NCBI GenBank assembly: GCA_022826665.1
Contig: JAJDUK010000105.1
Span: 1-64,000 of the forward strand
DNA: 64,000 nt
Direction of reading: 5' to 3'
Source: Alphaproteobacteria bacterium
GTDB lineage: Bacteria > Pseudomonadota > Alphaproteobacteria > UBA828
Positions within the stretch are counted from its first letter, which is position 1. The number at the start of each line of letters is the position of its first letter. This document shows positions 1-10,717 of this stretch, piece by piece. A program made the position numbers and the translations under genes. The notes below the pieces were generated by a model that did no database searches, was not told where the DNA came from, and saw only the letters and a list, made by a program, of their open reading frames with translations.

Positions 1-116
1 AGGGCGGAATGCGCTGGACCGTCAACGGCGCCAACGCCATCATCGCCCTGCGCTGCGCCGTCGAGAGCAATCGCTTCGACGACTTCTGGGAGCGTCGCGC
101 CGGTGCAAACGCGTGA
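1..116 (+). mobile_element. C-terminal end of an ISKra4-family transposase (cut by window start)
   Basis: The first 113 bases read through without a stop in frame 3 and end at a TGA at 114-116. The residues (GGMRWTVNGANAI, then ALRC, then ESNRFDDFWERRAG) match the conserved C-terminal end of ISKra4-family transposases as I know it: a MRWTV.GA.AIIALR core followed by a short FxDFWERR tail. Only about 37 residues are inside the window, so it is impossible to say whether the element is intact. The bases just after the stop (117-150) probably hold the right end of the element, but I cannot define the terminal inverted repeat without the left end. The next gene is convergent. Confidence 0.7.
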
Positions 117-194
117 ATCTCACAAATGCGACGTGCACCCCATTACATTACTTCACTCTAATTGCGGGGGTCAATCGAGTTTGGAAGCCAGATG

Positions 195-225
195 AGCAGG
201 TAGACGGAACCTCGCCTACCCTGCT
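195..225. other. Imperfect stem-loop between convergent genes
   Basis: AGCAGGTAG (195-203) pairs with CTACCCTGCT (216-225) with one bulged base, around a 12-base loop. It lies between the transposase remnant and the stop of the convergent IolD-like gene. There is no T-run on either side, so a terminator role is only a guess; it could also be part of the insertion-sequence end. Confidence 0.25.
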
Positions 226-247
226 TCGGTAAGCCCGCCGCGCGCGG

Positions 248-2149
248 TCAGATCAGCGTGCGCACGTAGCGGTCCTGCACGTCGTCGCACCAGTTGCCGA
301 CGTTCCAGCGCCCGTAGGCTCCCATGCCGCCCCTGGGGTCGTCCCCGTAGTAGACCGGGACGTGGATGAGGCTGAGGCCGTCGTAGTCAAACGCCTCTTC
401 GAGCGCCGCGGTGAGCGAAGACGGATCGAACCCGCCCGAGAGCGCCTTCACCCCCGGTACCGACGCCGCCATCTGCACGTAGTCCACCGGCACGGAGTCC
501 GAGGTGCGGAAATCCGCTCCGTACTGCGCCTGCTGCAACTGGCTGATCGCGCCCATGCGGCGGTTGTCGAACAGGACGATGGCGCCGCGCGCGCTGTGCT
601 CCACGCCGTCGATCAGCACCTGCGGGTTCATCGTGAACGACCCGTCGCCGGTGAAGGCCACGCCATAGCGCCCGTTCTCGGCCAGCGCGCCGGCGAGCAG
701 GGCCGACACCGAGAACCCCATGTAGGACGCGCCCGCCTCGGTGAAGGTCTCGTAGGGCTCGTCGTCCTCGACGATCTGGAAGCCGTTGGCCTGCACGTCG
801 CCGGCGTCGAAAAACTTGATGGCGCGCTTGGCCTTGCAAAACGCGGCAGTCACCGCGATCGCCTGAGGCTGGGTCAGCACCTCCCTCTGCCAGACCGCGT
901 CGACGGGTTGGGCGGCCTCCAGCTGCGCGGCCTTGAACGCCCGCCACTCGGCCTTCTTCGCGGCGCAGGCGTCGAGCCATGCCCGCTTCGTCGCCGGTGC
1001 CTCCGCATGATAGCGGCGCAGCGCGTCGTTCAGGCGCTCCAGCACCGCACCGGCATCGCCGCACAGCGCAGAAGTGCGGTTGTAGTGCTGGACGTCCTCC
1101 GGATCGGCGTTGATGTTGACGACGTGGCGGACCTTCGGCCAACCGGTTCCCGAGCAATCGCTCTGGCAAACCGCCCGGCTGCCGATGACCACCAGCAGGT
1201 CCGCTTCCTCCATCGCGAAGTTGCCGCTGATGCTCCCCTTGGAGCCACCGACGTGCAGGTTCTGCGGGTGGTCGTCGGGAAGCACCCCGGTCGAGCCGGG
1301 GCTGAGCACCACCGCCGCGCCCGCAAGCTCCGCGAACTCCCGGATTTCGCGGGCGAAGGGCCGCGCCCCGCCACCCGCCTTGACCGCGACGCGCCGGGCG
1401 CTGGCGACGAGCGCCGCGGCTTGCGTGTAGGCGTCCTCGTCGGCGGGTGCGGCAGGGGTAAACGCAGGCGCCGCCGGCAGGGTATCGAGCCGGATCAGGG
1501 TCTCCGCCGGCTGCGTGTTGAGGGGCAGGTTGAGGTAGAACGGACCGGCCTTCCACGGGTGGAACAGCGTCATCGCGCCCCGCCGCAGCGCCGCCCGCAG
1601 CCCGCCGGGGCTGTGCAGGGTCCAGGACTCGCCCATCAGCGCGGTCATTTGCCCGAACAGACCCTGCGCCGGCTTCGGCACCTGCTGCATGTTGTAGCCT
1701 TCGCCGTGCGTGGTCTCGTCGCCGTAGAGGTGATAGACGCCGACGCCGTTGGAGGCCGCCGCCAGCGACCCGGCTAGTGCCTGCATCGCGCCTGGCCCGA
1801 TGGACGTGACCACGGCGGAAGGCTCCCCGTAGACCCAGCGGAGTGCGGTGGCGGCGTGGGCCATCGCGACCTCGTTGCGGAACTGCCAGCACCGGACCAG
1901 ACCGTGGTCCTGGTAGACCCGCAGCACCTCGCCGACCGCGGTGGAGCCGTGCCCGAAGATCGCGAGGTACTTGGTCACGCCCTGGCGCATCAGGCCCAGC
2001 ACCAGCGCCTCGGCGAGGGGGAGGGCGACCGGCTCGCCGAGCCGGCCTGCATCGATGGCCGCGTTCAGGCCGCCGGCAGCGGCGAGCCAGGCCGCTCTCT
2101 CGTCCGTCGAGGGCGGCAGCGGTCCGGGCGTGCCAGCAGTGTTCGTCAT
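248..2149 (-). CDS. ThDP-dependent enzyme, IolD-like (trihydroxycyclohexane-dione hydrolase type)
   Basis: A 633-residue thiamine-diphosphate enzyme. The pyrimidine-binding domain starts near residue 42, with an IFGHG motif at 64-68 and the catalytic Glu expected at E93 in RNEVAMAHA. The C-terminal pyrophosphate domain has GDGSFTMNP followed by DN about 26 residues later, the usual Mg/ThDP signature. The length and the IFGHG motif fit the IolD family of inositol catabolism better than acetolactate synthase. The ATG at 2149 overlaps the stop of the upstream dehydrogenase gene as ATGA, so the two are translationally coupled; the frame stays open further upstream but that would intrude into the neighbour. 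IolG, the partner of IolD, also belongs to the Gfo/Idh/MocA family, so the pair resembles iolG-iolD. The actual substrate is not shown by the sequence. Confidence 0.75.
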   Translation of the reverse strand: MTNTAGTPGPLPPSTDERAAWLAAAGGLNAAIDAGRLGEPVALPLAEALVLGLMRQGVTKYLAIFGHGSTAVGEVLRVYQDHGLVRCWQFRNEVAMAHAATALRWVYGEPSAVVTSIGPGAMQALAGSLAAASNGVGVYHLYGDETTHGEGYNMQQVPKPAQGLFGQMTALMGESWTLHSPGGLRAALRRGAMTLFHPWKAGPFYLNLPLNTQPAETLIRLDTLPAAPAFTPAAPADEDAYTQAAALVASARRVAVKAGGGARPFAREIREFAELAGAAVVLSPGSTGVLPDDHPQNLHVGGSKGSISGNFAMEEADLLVVIGSRAVCQSDCSGTGWPKVRHVVNINADPEDVQHYNRTSALCGDAGAVLERLNDALRRYHAEAPATKRAWLDACAAKKAEWRAFKAAQLEAAQPVDAVWQREVLTQPQAIAVTAAFCKAKRAIKFFDAGDVQANGFQIVEDDEPYETFTEAGASYMGFSVSALLAGALAENGRYGVAFTGDGSFTMNPQVLIDGVEHSARGAIVLFDNRRMGAISQLQQAQYGADFRTSDSVPVDYVQMAASVPGVKALSGGFDPSSLTAALEEAFDYDGLSLIHVPVYYGDDPRGGMGAYGRWNVGNWCDDVQDRYVRTLI

Positions 2150-3240
2150 GCGCTCGTTCCTCCTTCGGCGGCGACAGGTACCGGCCTGCCCAGGCACGCG
2201 GACTCCAGGGCGGCGAGCGCGAAGCGCAACACTTGCCGACCCTCGCGCGCGGTCAGCACCGGGCGCCCGCCCTGCGTGAGGACCTCCAGAAAGTGGCGCG
2301 TGGAGAGCACGAAGCTCTGCTCCCAGCCGGTCTCCACGTCGCGGAACTCGGTGAGCGTGCCGTCCCGGTAGAGCGAGACCGGCGGCGTGTCCCCCAGCCG
2401 CCCATGGCCGCCGTTCATCCAGATCACCCCCTTGCTGCCGGTGATTTCCACGCGGTCGTCCTGGGCATAGTGCCGGGTTGCGATTTCGAGCTCCGGCGAA
2501 TGGACGATCTCCAGGTTGCCGATGCGGTTGCCGGGGAAACGGAACGACACGATCGAGGGCGCATCCAGCCGCTCGCGGTGGTCCGCTGTCTCGGTCTCTC
2601 CGATGAAGGCGTGGACCTCCTCCGGCTCGCCCATGAAGTGCCAGGCGAGGGCGAACTTGTGGTGGCCGTCGTCGAACACCAGCGGCCCGCCGCCGGCGTG
2701 CTCAGGCCGCTGCCGCCAGGCGATGGCGCTGGCCGGCACGTCCCAGGCGGTCGCGCTCCGTCCCGGATTGCTCTTGATGCGGATGGAGAGCGGCGTGCCG
2801 ATCGCGTCGTCTGCGATCAGCTCCCGCGCCCGCACGACCGGGGGGTAGAACAGGAAGTTCTCGAACACCTTGAACGGGCGGTCAGAGGCGTCGGCGGCGG
2901 CAACCAGGCGGTCGGCTTCTTCGAGCGAGATGCACATCGGCTTCTGGAGCGAGACAATCTTGCCGGCGCCCGTGGCCTTCAGTGCAGCGTCGAGATGCAG
3001 GTGATGGGGCAGCAGGATCTCGACGAGATCCACGTCCGGGCGGGCGAGCAGGGTGTCGATATCATCGTCGATGGCAACGTCGTCGAGCCCCCAGGCCGCC
3101 GCCCGCTCCGCCGCACGCGCCGCGTCCACGTCGCAGAGCGCCACGATCCGCGCCAGCGGGCTGGCCAGGTATTCGATGGCGTGCAGATCGGAAATCCGGC
3201 CCGTGCCCACGATGCCGACTCCGATGGAACCGCTGTACAT
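2146..3240 (-). CDS. Gfo/Idh/MocA-family NAD(P)-dependent oxidoreductase
   Basis: A 364-residue dehydrogenase. The N-terminal Rossmann fold shows GIVGTGRIS at 9-17, and the family EKP signature appears as QKP at 99-101, so the first residue is changed while the catalytic Lys remains. A DDGHH segment near residue 190 is the expected position of the family active-site His. Enzymes of this family oxidise or reduce sugars, inositols or their amino derivatives. It is the first gene of a two-gene unit with the IolD-like enzyme (ATGA overlap) and is divergent from a CUT1 importer, so the three parts probably act on the same imported sugar or cyclitol. The ATG at 3240 is the natural start because the Rossmann strand begins six residues in. 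Confidence 0.85.
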   Translation of the reverse strand: MYSGSIGVGIVGTGRISDLHAIEYLASPLARIVALCDVDAARAAERAAAWGLDDVAIDDDIDTLLARPDVDLVEILLPHHLHLDAALKATGAGKIVSLQKPMCISLEEADRLVAAADASDRPFKVFENFLFYPPVVRARELIADDAIGTPLSIRIKSNPGRSATAWDVPASAIAWRQRPEHAGGGPLVFDDGHHKFALAWHFMGEPEEVHAFIGETETADHRERLDAPSIVSFRFPGNRIGNLEIVHSPELEIATRHYAQDDRVEITGSKGVIWMNGGHGRLGDTPPVSLYRDGTLTEFRDVETGWEQSFVLSTRHFLEVLTQGGRPVLTAREGRQVLRFALAALESACLGRPVPVAAEGGTSA

Positions 3241-3421
3241 AACTCGTCAGTTCCCTTCGCGGCAGCGGGTGGACACGCCGGTCACGCGGGGTCGTCCCGC
3301 GTGGCCGATACGCTGCGAACCTAGGCGGTTTCCACGTCGTCGCGCAACGAATGCCGCCGATGCTTCATCGACAGTTCGGCATGCTCCGGCGCGATATCCC
3401 GGTGAATCGGCCCCGTTCTCG

Positions 3422-3451
3422 TTGACACCGCGCGGAGCGATGCGCTTCACT
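3422..3451 (+). promoter_or_regulatory. Candidate sigma70 promoter for the CUT1 importer operon
   Basis: A perfect -35 hexamer TTGACA at 3422-3427 is followed after 18 bases by TTCACT (3446-3451), a weak -10. It lies 54 bases before the chosen start of the binding-protein gene, inside the 264-base divergent intergenic region (3241-3504). I see no clear operator there beyond a short GTTG...CAAC inverted repeat around 3456-3475. Confidence 0.4.
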
Positions 3452-3504
3452 TTCGAGTTGCTCAATCACAACGCTGGCATATCAACCGCATGGGGGAAAA
3501 TTCC

Positions 3505-4776
3505 ATGATCACTCTCAACAGGCGCAGGGTACTGGCCACCATGGCGGTCGTGCCGGCCCTGCTGCTCGGCGCGCCGGCCTTCGCACAAGGCGGCGACGTC
3601 ACGCTCACGCACTACTTCACCGGCGAGTTCGGACTCAAGATCTTCAACGAGCAGGTCGCGAAGTTCGAAGCCGCCACCGACTACACCATCAAGAACAGCC
3701 CGATCGGGCACGAGGACTTCAAGACCGATATCCTGGTGCGCGCGGCCGGCGACAGCCTGCCCGACGTCTTCAGCTACTGGGCCGGGGCGCGGACGCAGTT
3801 CGTCGTCGATTCCGGGAGCCTTCACACCATCGACGACATGTGGGCCAGGGACGGCCTCGACAACGTCGTCGCGAAGTCCGTGGCCGACAGCGCCACCATG
3901 TACAACGGCGCGCGCTACCTGGTGCCGTTCAACTACCACTACGCGGGCATGTTCTATAACACCCAGGTGCTCGCGGACGCGGGCGTCACCGAGATGCCGA
4001 CGACCTGGGACGGGTTCCTGGCGCTCTGCGAGACGCTCAAGGGCAAGGGCGTGACCCCGATCGCGCTCGGCTCGAAGAACCGCTGGCCCGCCCAGTTCTG
4101 GTTCGACTACCTGCTGCTTGGCACCGCCGGCCCCGACTACCGCGCCGGTCTGATGAACGGCTCCGCGTCCTACGACGACGCCGAGGTCAAGGCCGCCATG
4201 GCGATGTGGAAGGACCTGGCGGACAAGGGCTACTTCGCCGCCAACGCCAACGCCGATTCATGGACGGATGCGTCGGACAAGGTGGCCCGCGGCGATGCGG
4301 CGATGACCCTGATGGGCACCTGGATCACCGGCTACTGGAACGGACTGGGGCTGGAGCCCGGCACGGACTACGACTTTTTCCCGTTCCCGGCCATCGCTGA
4401 CGGCGTCCCCGTCTCGGTGGTCGGCCCGGTGGACGGCCTGGTCATCTCCAACGACGGGGAGAACCGCGCCGGCGCCGAGGCGTTCCTCAGCTTCATGATG
4501 TCGAACGCCGACGTGCAGGCGAGCTGGACCGGCGCATACGGGGCGCTGTCTGCCAACGTCAACGTCGATCCGGCGAACTACAACGTCGTGATGCAGCGGG
4601 TCTCCGGCATCGTGGCCGGGGCGGACAACTTCGCGTTTAACTACGACCTCGCGACACCGCCGCCGGTGGCGGAGGTCGGGCTCTCCATGTTCTCGCGCTT
4701 CATGGACGACCCGAGCAAGGTGGACGATATCCTCGCGCAGGTCGCCGCGGACGCAGCCCAGGCGTTCACGGAGTAG
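3505..4776 (+). CDS. ABC importer periplasmic binding protein, CUT1 family
   Basis: A 423-residue extracellular solute-binding protein of family 1 (sugar and polyol type). It begins MITLNRRRVLATMAV, has a hydrophobic stretch and a likely signal-peptidase site after AFA at residue 27. The twin arginines suggest Tat or a Sec signal with a strong positive n-region. The start at 3505 is preferred over an in-frame ATG at 3490 because GGGGGAAA sits seven bases before 3505 while 3490 has no ribosome site. It is the first gene of a four-gene operon with two permeases and an ATPase, and is divergent from the IolG/IolD-like pair. The substrate is probably a sugar, sugar acid or cyclitol. A perfect GC-rich stem-loop follows the stop codon, as after two other binding-protein genes here. 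Confidence 0.85.
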   Translation: MITLNRRRVLATMAVVPALLLGAPAFAQGGDVTLTHYFTGEFGLKIFNEQVAKFEAATDYTIKNSPIGHEDFKTDILVRAAGDSLPDVFSYWAGARTQFVVDSGSLHTIDDMWARDGLDNVVAKSVADSATMYNGARYLVPFNYHYAGMFYNTQVLADAGVTEMPTTWDGFLALCETLKGKGVTPIALGSKNRWPAQFWFDYLLLGTAGPDYRAGLMNGSASYDDAEVKAAMAMWKDLADKGYFAANANADSWTDASDKVARGDAAMTLMGTWITGYWNGLGLEPGTDYDFFPFPAIADGVPVSVVGPVDGLVISNDGENRAGAEAFLSFMMSNADVQASWTGAYGALSANVNVDPANYNVVMQRVSGIVAGADNFAFNYDLATPPPVAEVGLSMFSRFMDDPSKVDDILAQVAADAAQAFTE

Positions 4777-4794
4777 GCGCGGTTTCGTGCGGGC

Positions 4795-4825
4795 GGGCCG
4801 CCGGGCGGTACATCCCCGGCGGCCC
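4795..4825 (+). other. Intercistronic stem-loop after the binding-protein gene
   Basis: GGGCCGCCGGG (4795-4805) and CCCGGCGGCCC (4815-4825) form a perfect 11-bp stem with a 9-base loop. It begins 18 bases after the binding-protein stop and ends 28 bases before the permease start. No T-run follows. In transport operons such hairpins are known to protect the upstream message, giving more binding protein than permease; that role is inferred here. Confidence 0.6.
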
Positions 4826-4853
4826 GTTCACGTTCCGCCATGAGCAGTGATCG

Positions 4854-5735
4854 ATGGAACGGGAGAACCGTCTCTGGCGGGTAATCCTGCTGGCGCTGCC
4901 GGTTGCGGTGTTCGCGGCGTTCGTGGTCTGGCCGCTTGCCAGCTCCTTCTACTACAGCTTCACCGACTGGAACGGCTTCAATCCCGACTACGACTTCGTC
5001 GGCTTCGACAACTTCCTCAAGATCCACACCGACAAGCTGTTCCTCAACGCCACGATCAACACGGCGTTCTGGATCGTGGCAGCGATCGTCGTGCCGACCG
5101 CTTTGGGGCTCGGGCTCGCGCTCCTGATCGACAGCCGCATTCCCGGCGGCCCGGTGTTCAAGTCGATCTTCTACCTGCCGATCTGCCTCTCGGCCGTGGT
5201 GGTCGGGCAGATCTGGGTCTGGATCTATCAGCCGGACTGGGGGCTGCTGAACACCGTGGTGGAGGCGGTGAGCGGCGAGAATTTCAACTACGCATGGCTG
5301 GCGAAGCCGGATTCCGCGCTCTGGTCGGTGATCCTCGCCTGGTCGTGGCAGCAGACCGGGCTCTCGATGGTGATCTTCCTGGCCGGGCTCACCACCATCC
5401 CCGAGGAGCTGCTGGAGGTGTGCGAGATCGAGGGCGCGAAGGCATTTCAGCGCATCCGCCTGGTGGTCATCCCCCTGCTCACGCCGGCCACCGTGGTGGT
5501 GATCGCGCTCAACGTCATCAACTCGCTCAAGGGATTCGACATCCTCTACACCATGACCGGCGGCGGGCCGTTCAACAGCTCCGACACGCTGGCCATGCAC
5601 ATGTACAACGAGTCCTTCAAGAAGTACCTGATGGGCTACGGCAGCGCGATCTCGGTGGTTCTGTTCCTGATCGCGCTGACCATCATCCGCCTCTACTTCC
5701 GCCAGCTGCGCAAGGTGGACGAGCTCCATGGTTGA
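4854..5735 (+). CDS. ABC importer permease, MalF/UgpA type
   Basis: A 293-residue inner-membrane permease with six predicted hydrophobic segments, the first at about residues 11-33. The EAA loop that contacts the ATPase reads EGAKAFQRIRLVVIPLL near residues 193-209. The short N-terminus and EAA position are typical of the first permease of CUT1 carbohydrate importers. It follows the binding-protein gene after a stem-loop and overlaps the second permease gene by eight bases, so the two are co-translated. Confidence 0.88.
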   Translation: MERENRLWRVILLALPVAVFAAFVVWPLASSFYYSFTDWNGFNPDYDFVGFDNFLKIHTDKLFLNATINTAFWIVAAIVVPTALGLGLALLIDSRIPGGPVFKSIFYLPICLSAVVVGQIWVWIYQPDWGLLNTVVEAVSGENFNYAWLAKPDSALWSVILAWSWQQTGLSMVIFLAGLTTIPEELLEVCEIEGAKAFQRIRLVVIPLLTPATVVVIALNVINSLKGFDILYTMTGGGPFNSSDTLAMHMYNESFKKYLMGYGSAISVVLFLIALTIIRLYFRQLRKVDELHG

Positions 5736-6588
5736 CGTGGCGCTCGCCTTCGCTCCAGGCAGGCGGTTCAACCCGTGGCCTGCGGTGATCTTCATCTCGC
5801 TCGCAGTCCTCGCGCTGCTGTTCCTGGCGCCGACCGCCGGCGTGCTGCTGTCGTCGATCAAGACCACCCGCGACATCGCGCTCGGCCAGTTGTGGACGAT
5901 CCCGTCGGAGCTTTTCTGGGGCAACTACGCCGAGGTGCTCGCCAACCCGGCCGTGCACCGGTACTTCCTCAACACGTTTATCGTCACCGCTCCCGCGACG
6001 GTGGCCTCGATCGCGCTGGGCTCGCTGGCCGGCTACGTGTTCGCCAAGCTGCCGTTCCGCGGCAGCAACCTGCTCTTCCTCGTCATCGTCTCCGGCATGT
6101 TCTTCCCGCCGCAGGTTATCCTGATTCCCCTGTTCCGGCTCTTCAACGCCATGGATCTGATCGACACCCTCTACCCCATCATCATCATCCACACCGCGAT
6201 GGGCATTCCCATCTGCACGCTCCTGATGCGCAACTTCTTCGCCACCGTCCCGAATGCGCTGCGCGAGGCGGCGATCCTGGAAGGCGCCAACGAGTGGCAG
6301 GTGCTGACCCGGGTGGCGCTGCCGCTCAGCCTGCCGGCGCTGGCCGTACTGGCGACGCTCCAGTTCACCTGGATCTGGAACGACTTCCTGTGGCCGCTCA
6401 TCTTCACCCAGTCCGACGAGAAGCGGACCATCATGCTGGGGATCGTGAACTTGCAGGGGCAGTACTCGGTGGCCTGGGGAGTGCAGGGATCGCTGTCGCT
6501 GATCGCGAGCCTGCCGACGCTCATCGTGTTCCTGTTCTTCCAGCGCTATTTCATCAAGGGGATGACCATGGGCGCGGTGAAGGGGTAG
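5728..6588 (+). CDS. ABC importer permease, MalG/UgpE type
   Basis: A 286-residue inner-membrane permease, partner of the upstream MalF-type subunit. The EAA loop reads EGANEWQVLTRVALPLSLP near residues 184-202, followed by the characteristic WNDFLWPL segment of the second CUT1 permease. It overlaps the previous gene by eight bases and ends two bases before the ATPase start, consistent with stoichiometric synthesis of the membrane complex. Confidence 0.88.
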   Translation: MVDVALAFAPGRRFNPWPAVIFISLAVLALLFLAPTAGVLLSSIKTTRDIALGQLWTIPSELFWGNYAEVLANPAVHRYFLNTFIVTAPATVASIALGSLAGYVFAKLPFRGSNLLFLVIVSGMFFPPQVILIPLFRLFNAMDLIDTLYPIIIIHTAMGIPICTLLMRNFFATVPNALREAAILEGANEWQVLTRVALPLSLPALAVLATLQFTWIWNDFLWPLIFTQSDEKRTIMLGIVNLQGQYSVAWGVQGSLSLIASLPTLIVFLFFQRYFIKGMTMGAVKG

Positions 6589-6590
6589 CG

Positions 6591-9127
<2,537 letters not shown>

Positions 9128-9175
9128 GTCTCACCAGGGTCATGGTCCGCGCGGCGCTGGCAGTGCTCGAACGGC

Positions 9176-9187
9176 AACATATATGTT
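9176..9187. promoter_or_regulatory. Perfect 12-bp palindrome in the glpK-glpD divergent region
   Basis: AACATATATGTT is its own reverse complement and lies 5 bases before the glpD start, within the 65-base gap shared with glpK. The half sites AACAT/ATGTT recall DeoR-type (GlpR) operators, which regulate glycerol genes, but there is only one copy and I cannot test it. It could act as a repressor site for glpD. Confidence 0.3.
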
Positions 9188-9192
9188 CACCT

Positions 9193-10710
9193 ATGGGTGT
9201 GAAGGATTCGGCGCCGCGCACGGTCGACCTGCTCGTCATCGGTGGCGGCATCAACGGCACCGGAATCGCGCGGGACGCAGCGGGGCGCGGCCTCGACGTG
9301 CTGCTCTGCGAGCAGGACGATCTGGCCGCGCACACCTCCTCGGCCAGCACCAAGCTGATCCACGGCGGGCTTCGCTACCTGGAGCACCGCGACTTCCGGC
9401 TCGTGCGCCAGTCCCTGCGCGAGCGCGCGGTGCTGCTGCGCATCGCCCCGCACATCGTCTGGCCGCTGCGCTTCGTGCTGCCGCATCACGCCGGGCTGCG
9501 CCCGTGGTGGACGATCCGGCTGGGGCTCTTTCTCTACGACCGCCTGGGCGGGCGTGGCCCGCTGCCGCCGTGTGCGAGCGTCGACCTCGGCAGCCACGCG
9601 AGCGGGCGCGCGCTGCAGGGGCGCTATCGCCGGGCCTTCGAATACTCAGACTGCTGGGTGCAGGATTCGCGGCTGGTGGTGCTGAACGCCCGTGATGCGC
9701 ACGTGCGGGGAGCGGAGGTCCGCACCCGCACGGAATGCGTATCGCTCGCGCCGAGCGGCTCGACCTGGACGGCGGTTCTCGAGGATCAAGGGTCGGGCGA
9801 GCGCATCACCGTCGAGGCGCGGGGCATCGTCAACGCGAGCGGCCCTTGGGTCGGCCGCACCCGCGCGCTCGCGGGTGGCGCCCAGGCGAAGCAGGGTGTC
9901 AGGCTCATCAAGGGCAGCCACATCGTGGTGCGCAGGCTCTTCGACCACGCGCATCCCTACATCTTCCAGACCGGCGACGGCCGCGTGCTGTTCGCGATCC
10001 CCTACGAGGAGGACTACACCCTGCTGGGGACGACCGACGTCGAGTTCGGGGGCGCGCCGGGGCCGGTCGAGATCACGCCCGAGGAGATCGACTATATCTG
10101 CGCGGCGGCCAATCTCTACTTCGAGACTCCCATGACTGCGGCCGACGTGGTCTGGAGCTACGCCGGCATCCGCCCGCTGCTCGACGATCACGCCGAGAAC
10201 GCGAGCGAGGTCACCCGCGACTACGTGCTGCACCTCGATCAGGCTTCGGCGCCAATGCTCTCGGTCTATGGCGGCAAGATCACGACCTACCGCAGGCTGG
10301 CAGAGCAGGCGGTGGACATGCTGGCCGAGCCGCTCGGCGTCAATGGGTCGCGCTGGACCGCCGACGCGCCCCTCCCCGGCGGAGACATTCCCGGCGCAGA
10401 CATCGGCGAGTTCGCCGCGCAATGCACCGCGCGTTATTCGTGGCTACCGGAGGGTCTGCTCCGTCACTGCGTGCGCCACTACGGCACCGATATGCACGTG
10501 CTGCTCAACGGCTGCGGCAGCATCGACGGCCTGGGCGAGCACTTCGGGGCCGGGCTCTACGCGGCGGAGGTCGCGTATCTGGTCGAGCACGAGTGGGCCC
10601 GGACCGCAGACGACATCCTGTGGCGGCGCACGCGCAAGGGCCTCGGCGTCTCCGCCGGCGGGGTCGAGCGGTTGCGTGCTTACCTGCGGGATAGATGCGG
10701 CGAGCGGTGA
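9193..10710 (+). CDS. glpD: FAD-dependent glycerol-3-phosphate dehydrogenase
   Basis: A 505-residue flavoprotein that oxidises sn-glycerol 3-phosphate to dihydroxyacetone phosphate and feeds electrons to quinone at the inner membrane. The FAD-binding motif VIGGGINGTG is at 15-24, followed by the family segment TSSASTKLIHGGLRYLE near 50-66. The C-terminal domain (DAO_C) ends with RRTRKGLG. The ATG at 9193 is chosen over an earlier in-frame ATG at 9142 because the FAD motif then starts at the normal distance and the earlier start would invade the glpK leader. The stop is seven bases from the convergent guaD stop. Confidence 0.95.
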   Translation: MGVKDSAPRTVDLLVIGGGINGTGIARDAAGRGLDVLLCEQDDLAAHTSSASTKLIHGGLRYLEHRDFRLVRQSLRERAVLLRIAPHIVWPLRFVLPHHAGLRPWWTIRLGLFLYDRLGGRGPLPPCASVDLGSHASGRALQGRYRRAFEYSDCWVQDSRLVVLNARDAHVRGAEVRTRTECVSLAPSGSTWTAVLEDQGSGERITVEARGIVNASGPWVGRTRALAGGAQAKQGVRLIKGSHIVVRRLFDHAHPYIFQTGDGRVLFAIPYEEDYTLLGTTDVEFGGAPGPVEITPEEIDYICAAANLYFETPMTAADVVWSYAGIRPLLDDHAENASEVTRDYVLHLDQASAPMLSVYGGKITTYRRLAEQAVDMLAEPLGVNGSRWTADAPLPGGDIPGADIGEFAAQCTARYSWLPEGLLRHCVRHYGTDMHVLLNGCGSIDGLGEHFGAGLYAAEVAYLVEHEWARTADDILWRRTRKGLGVSAGGVERLRAYLRDRCGER

Positions 10711-10717
10711 TACTGCT

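Noticed and set aside
5775-6590. A 270-residue N-terminal extension of the first CUT1 ATPase
   Set aside because: The extension is a frame-shifted reading of the permease gene; the ATG at 6591 is the only start consistent with the ATPase fold.
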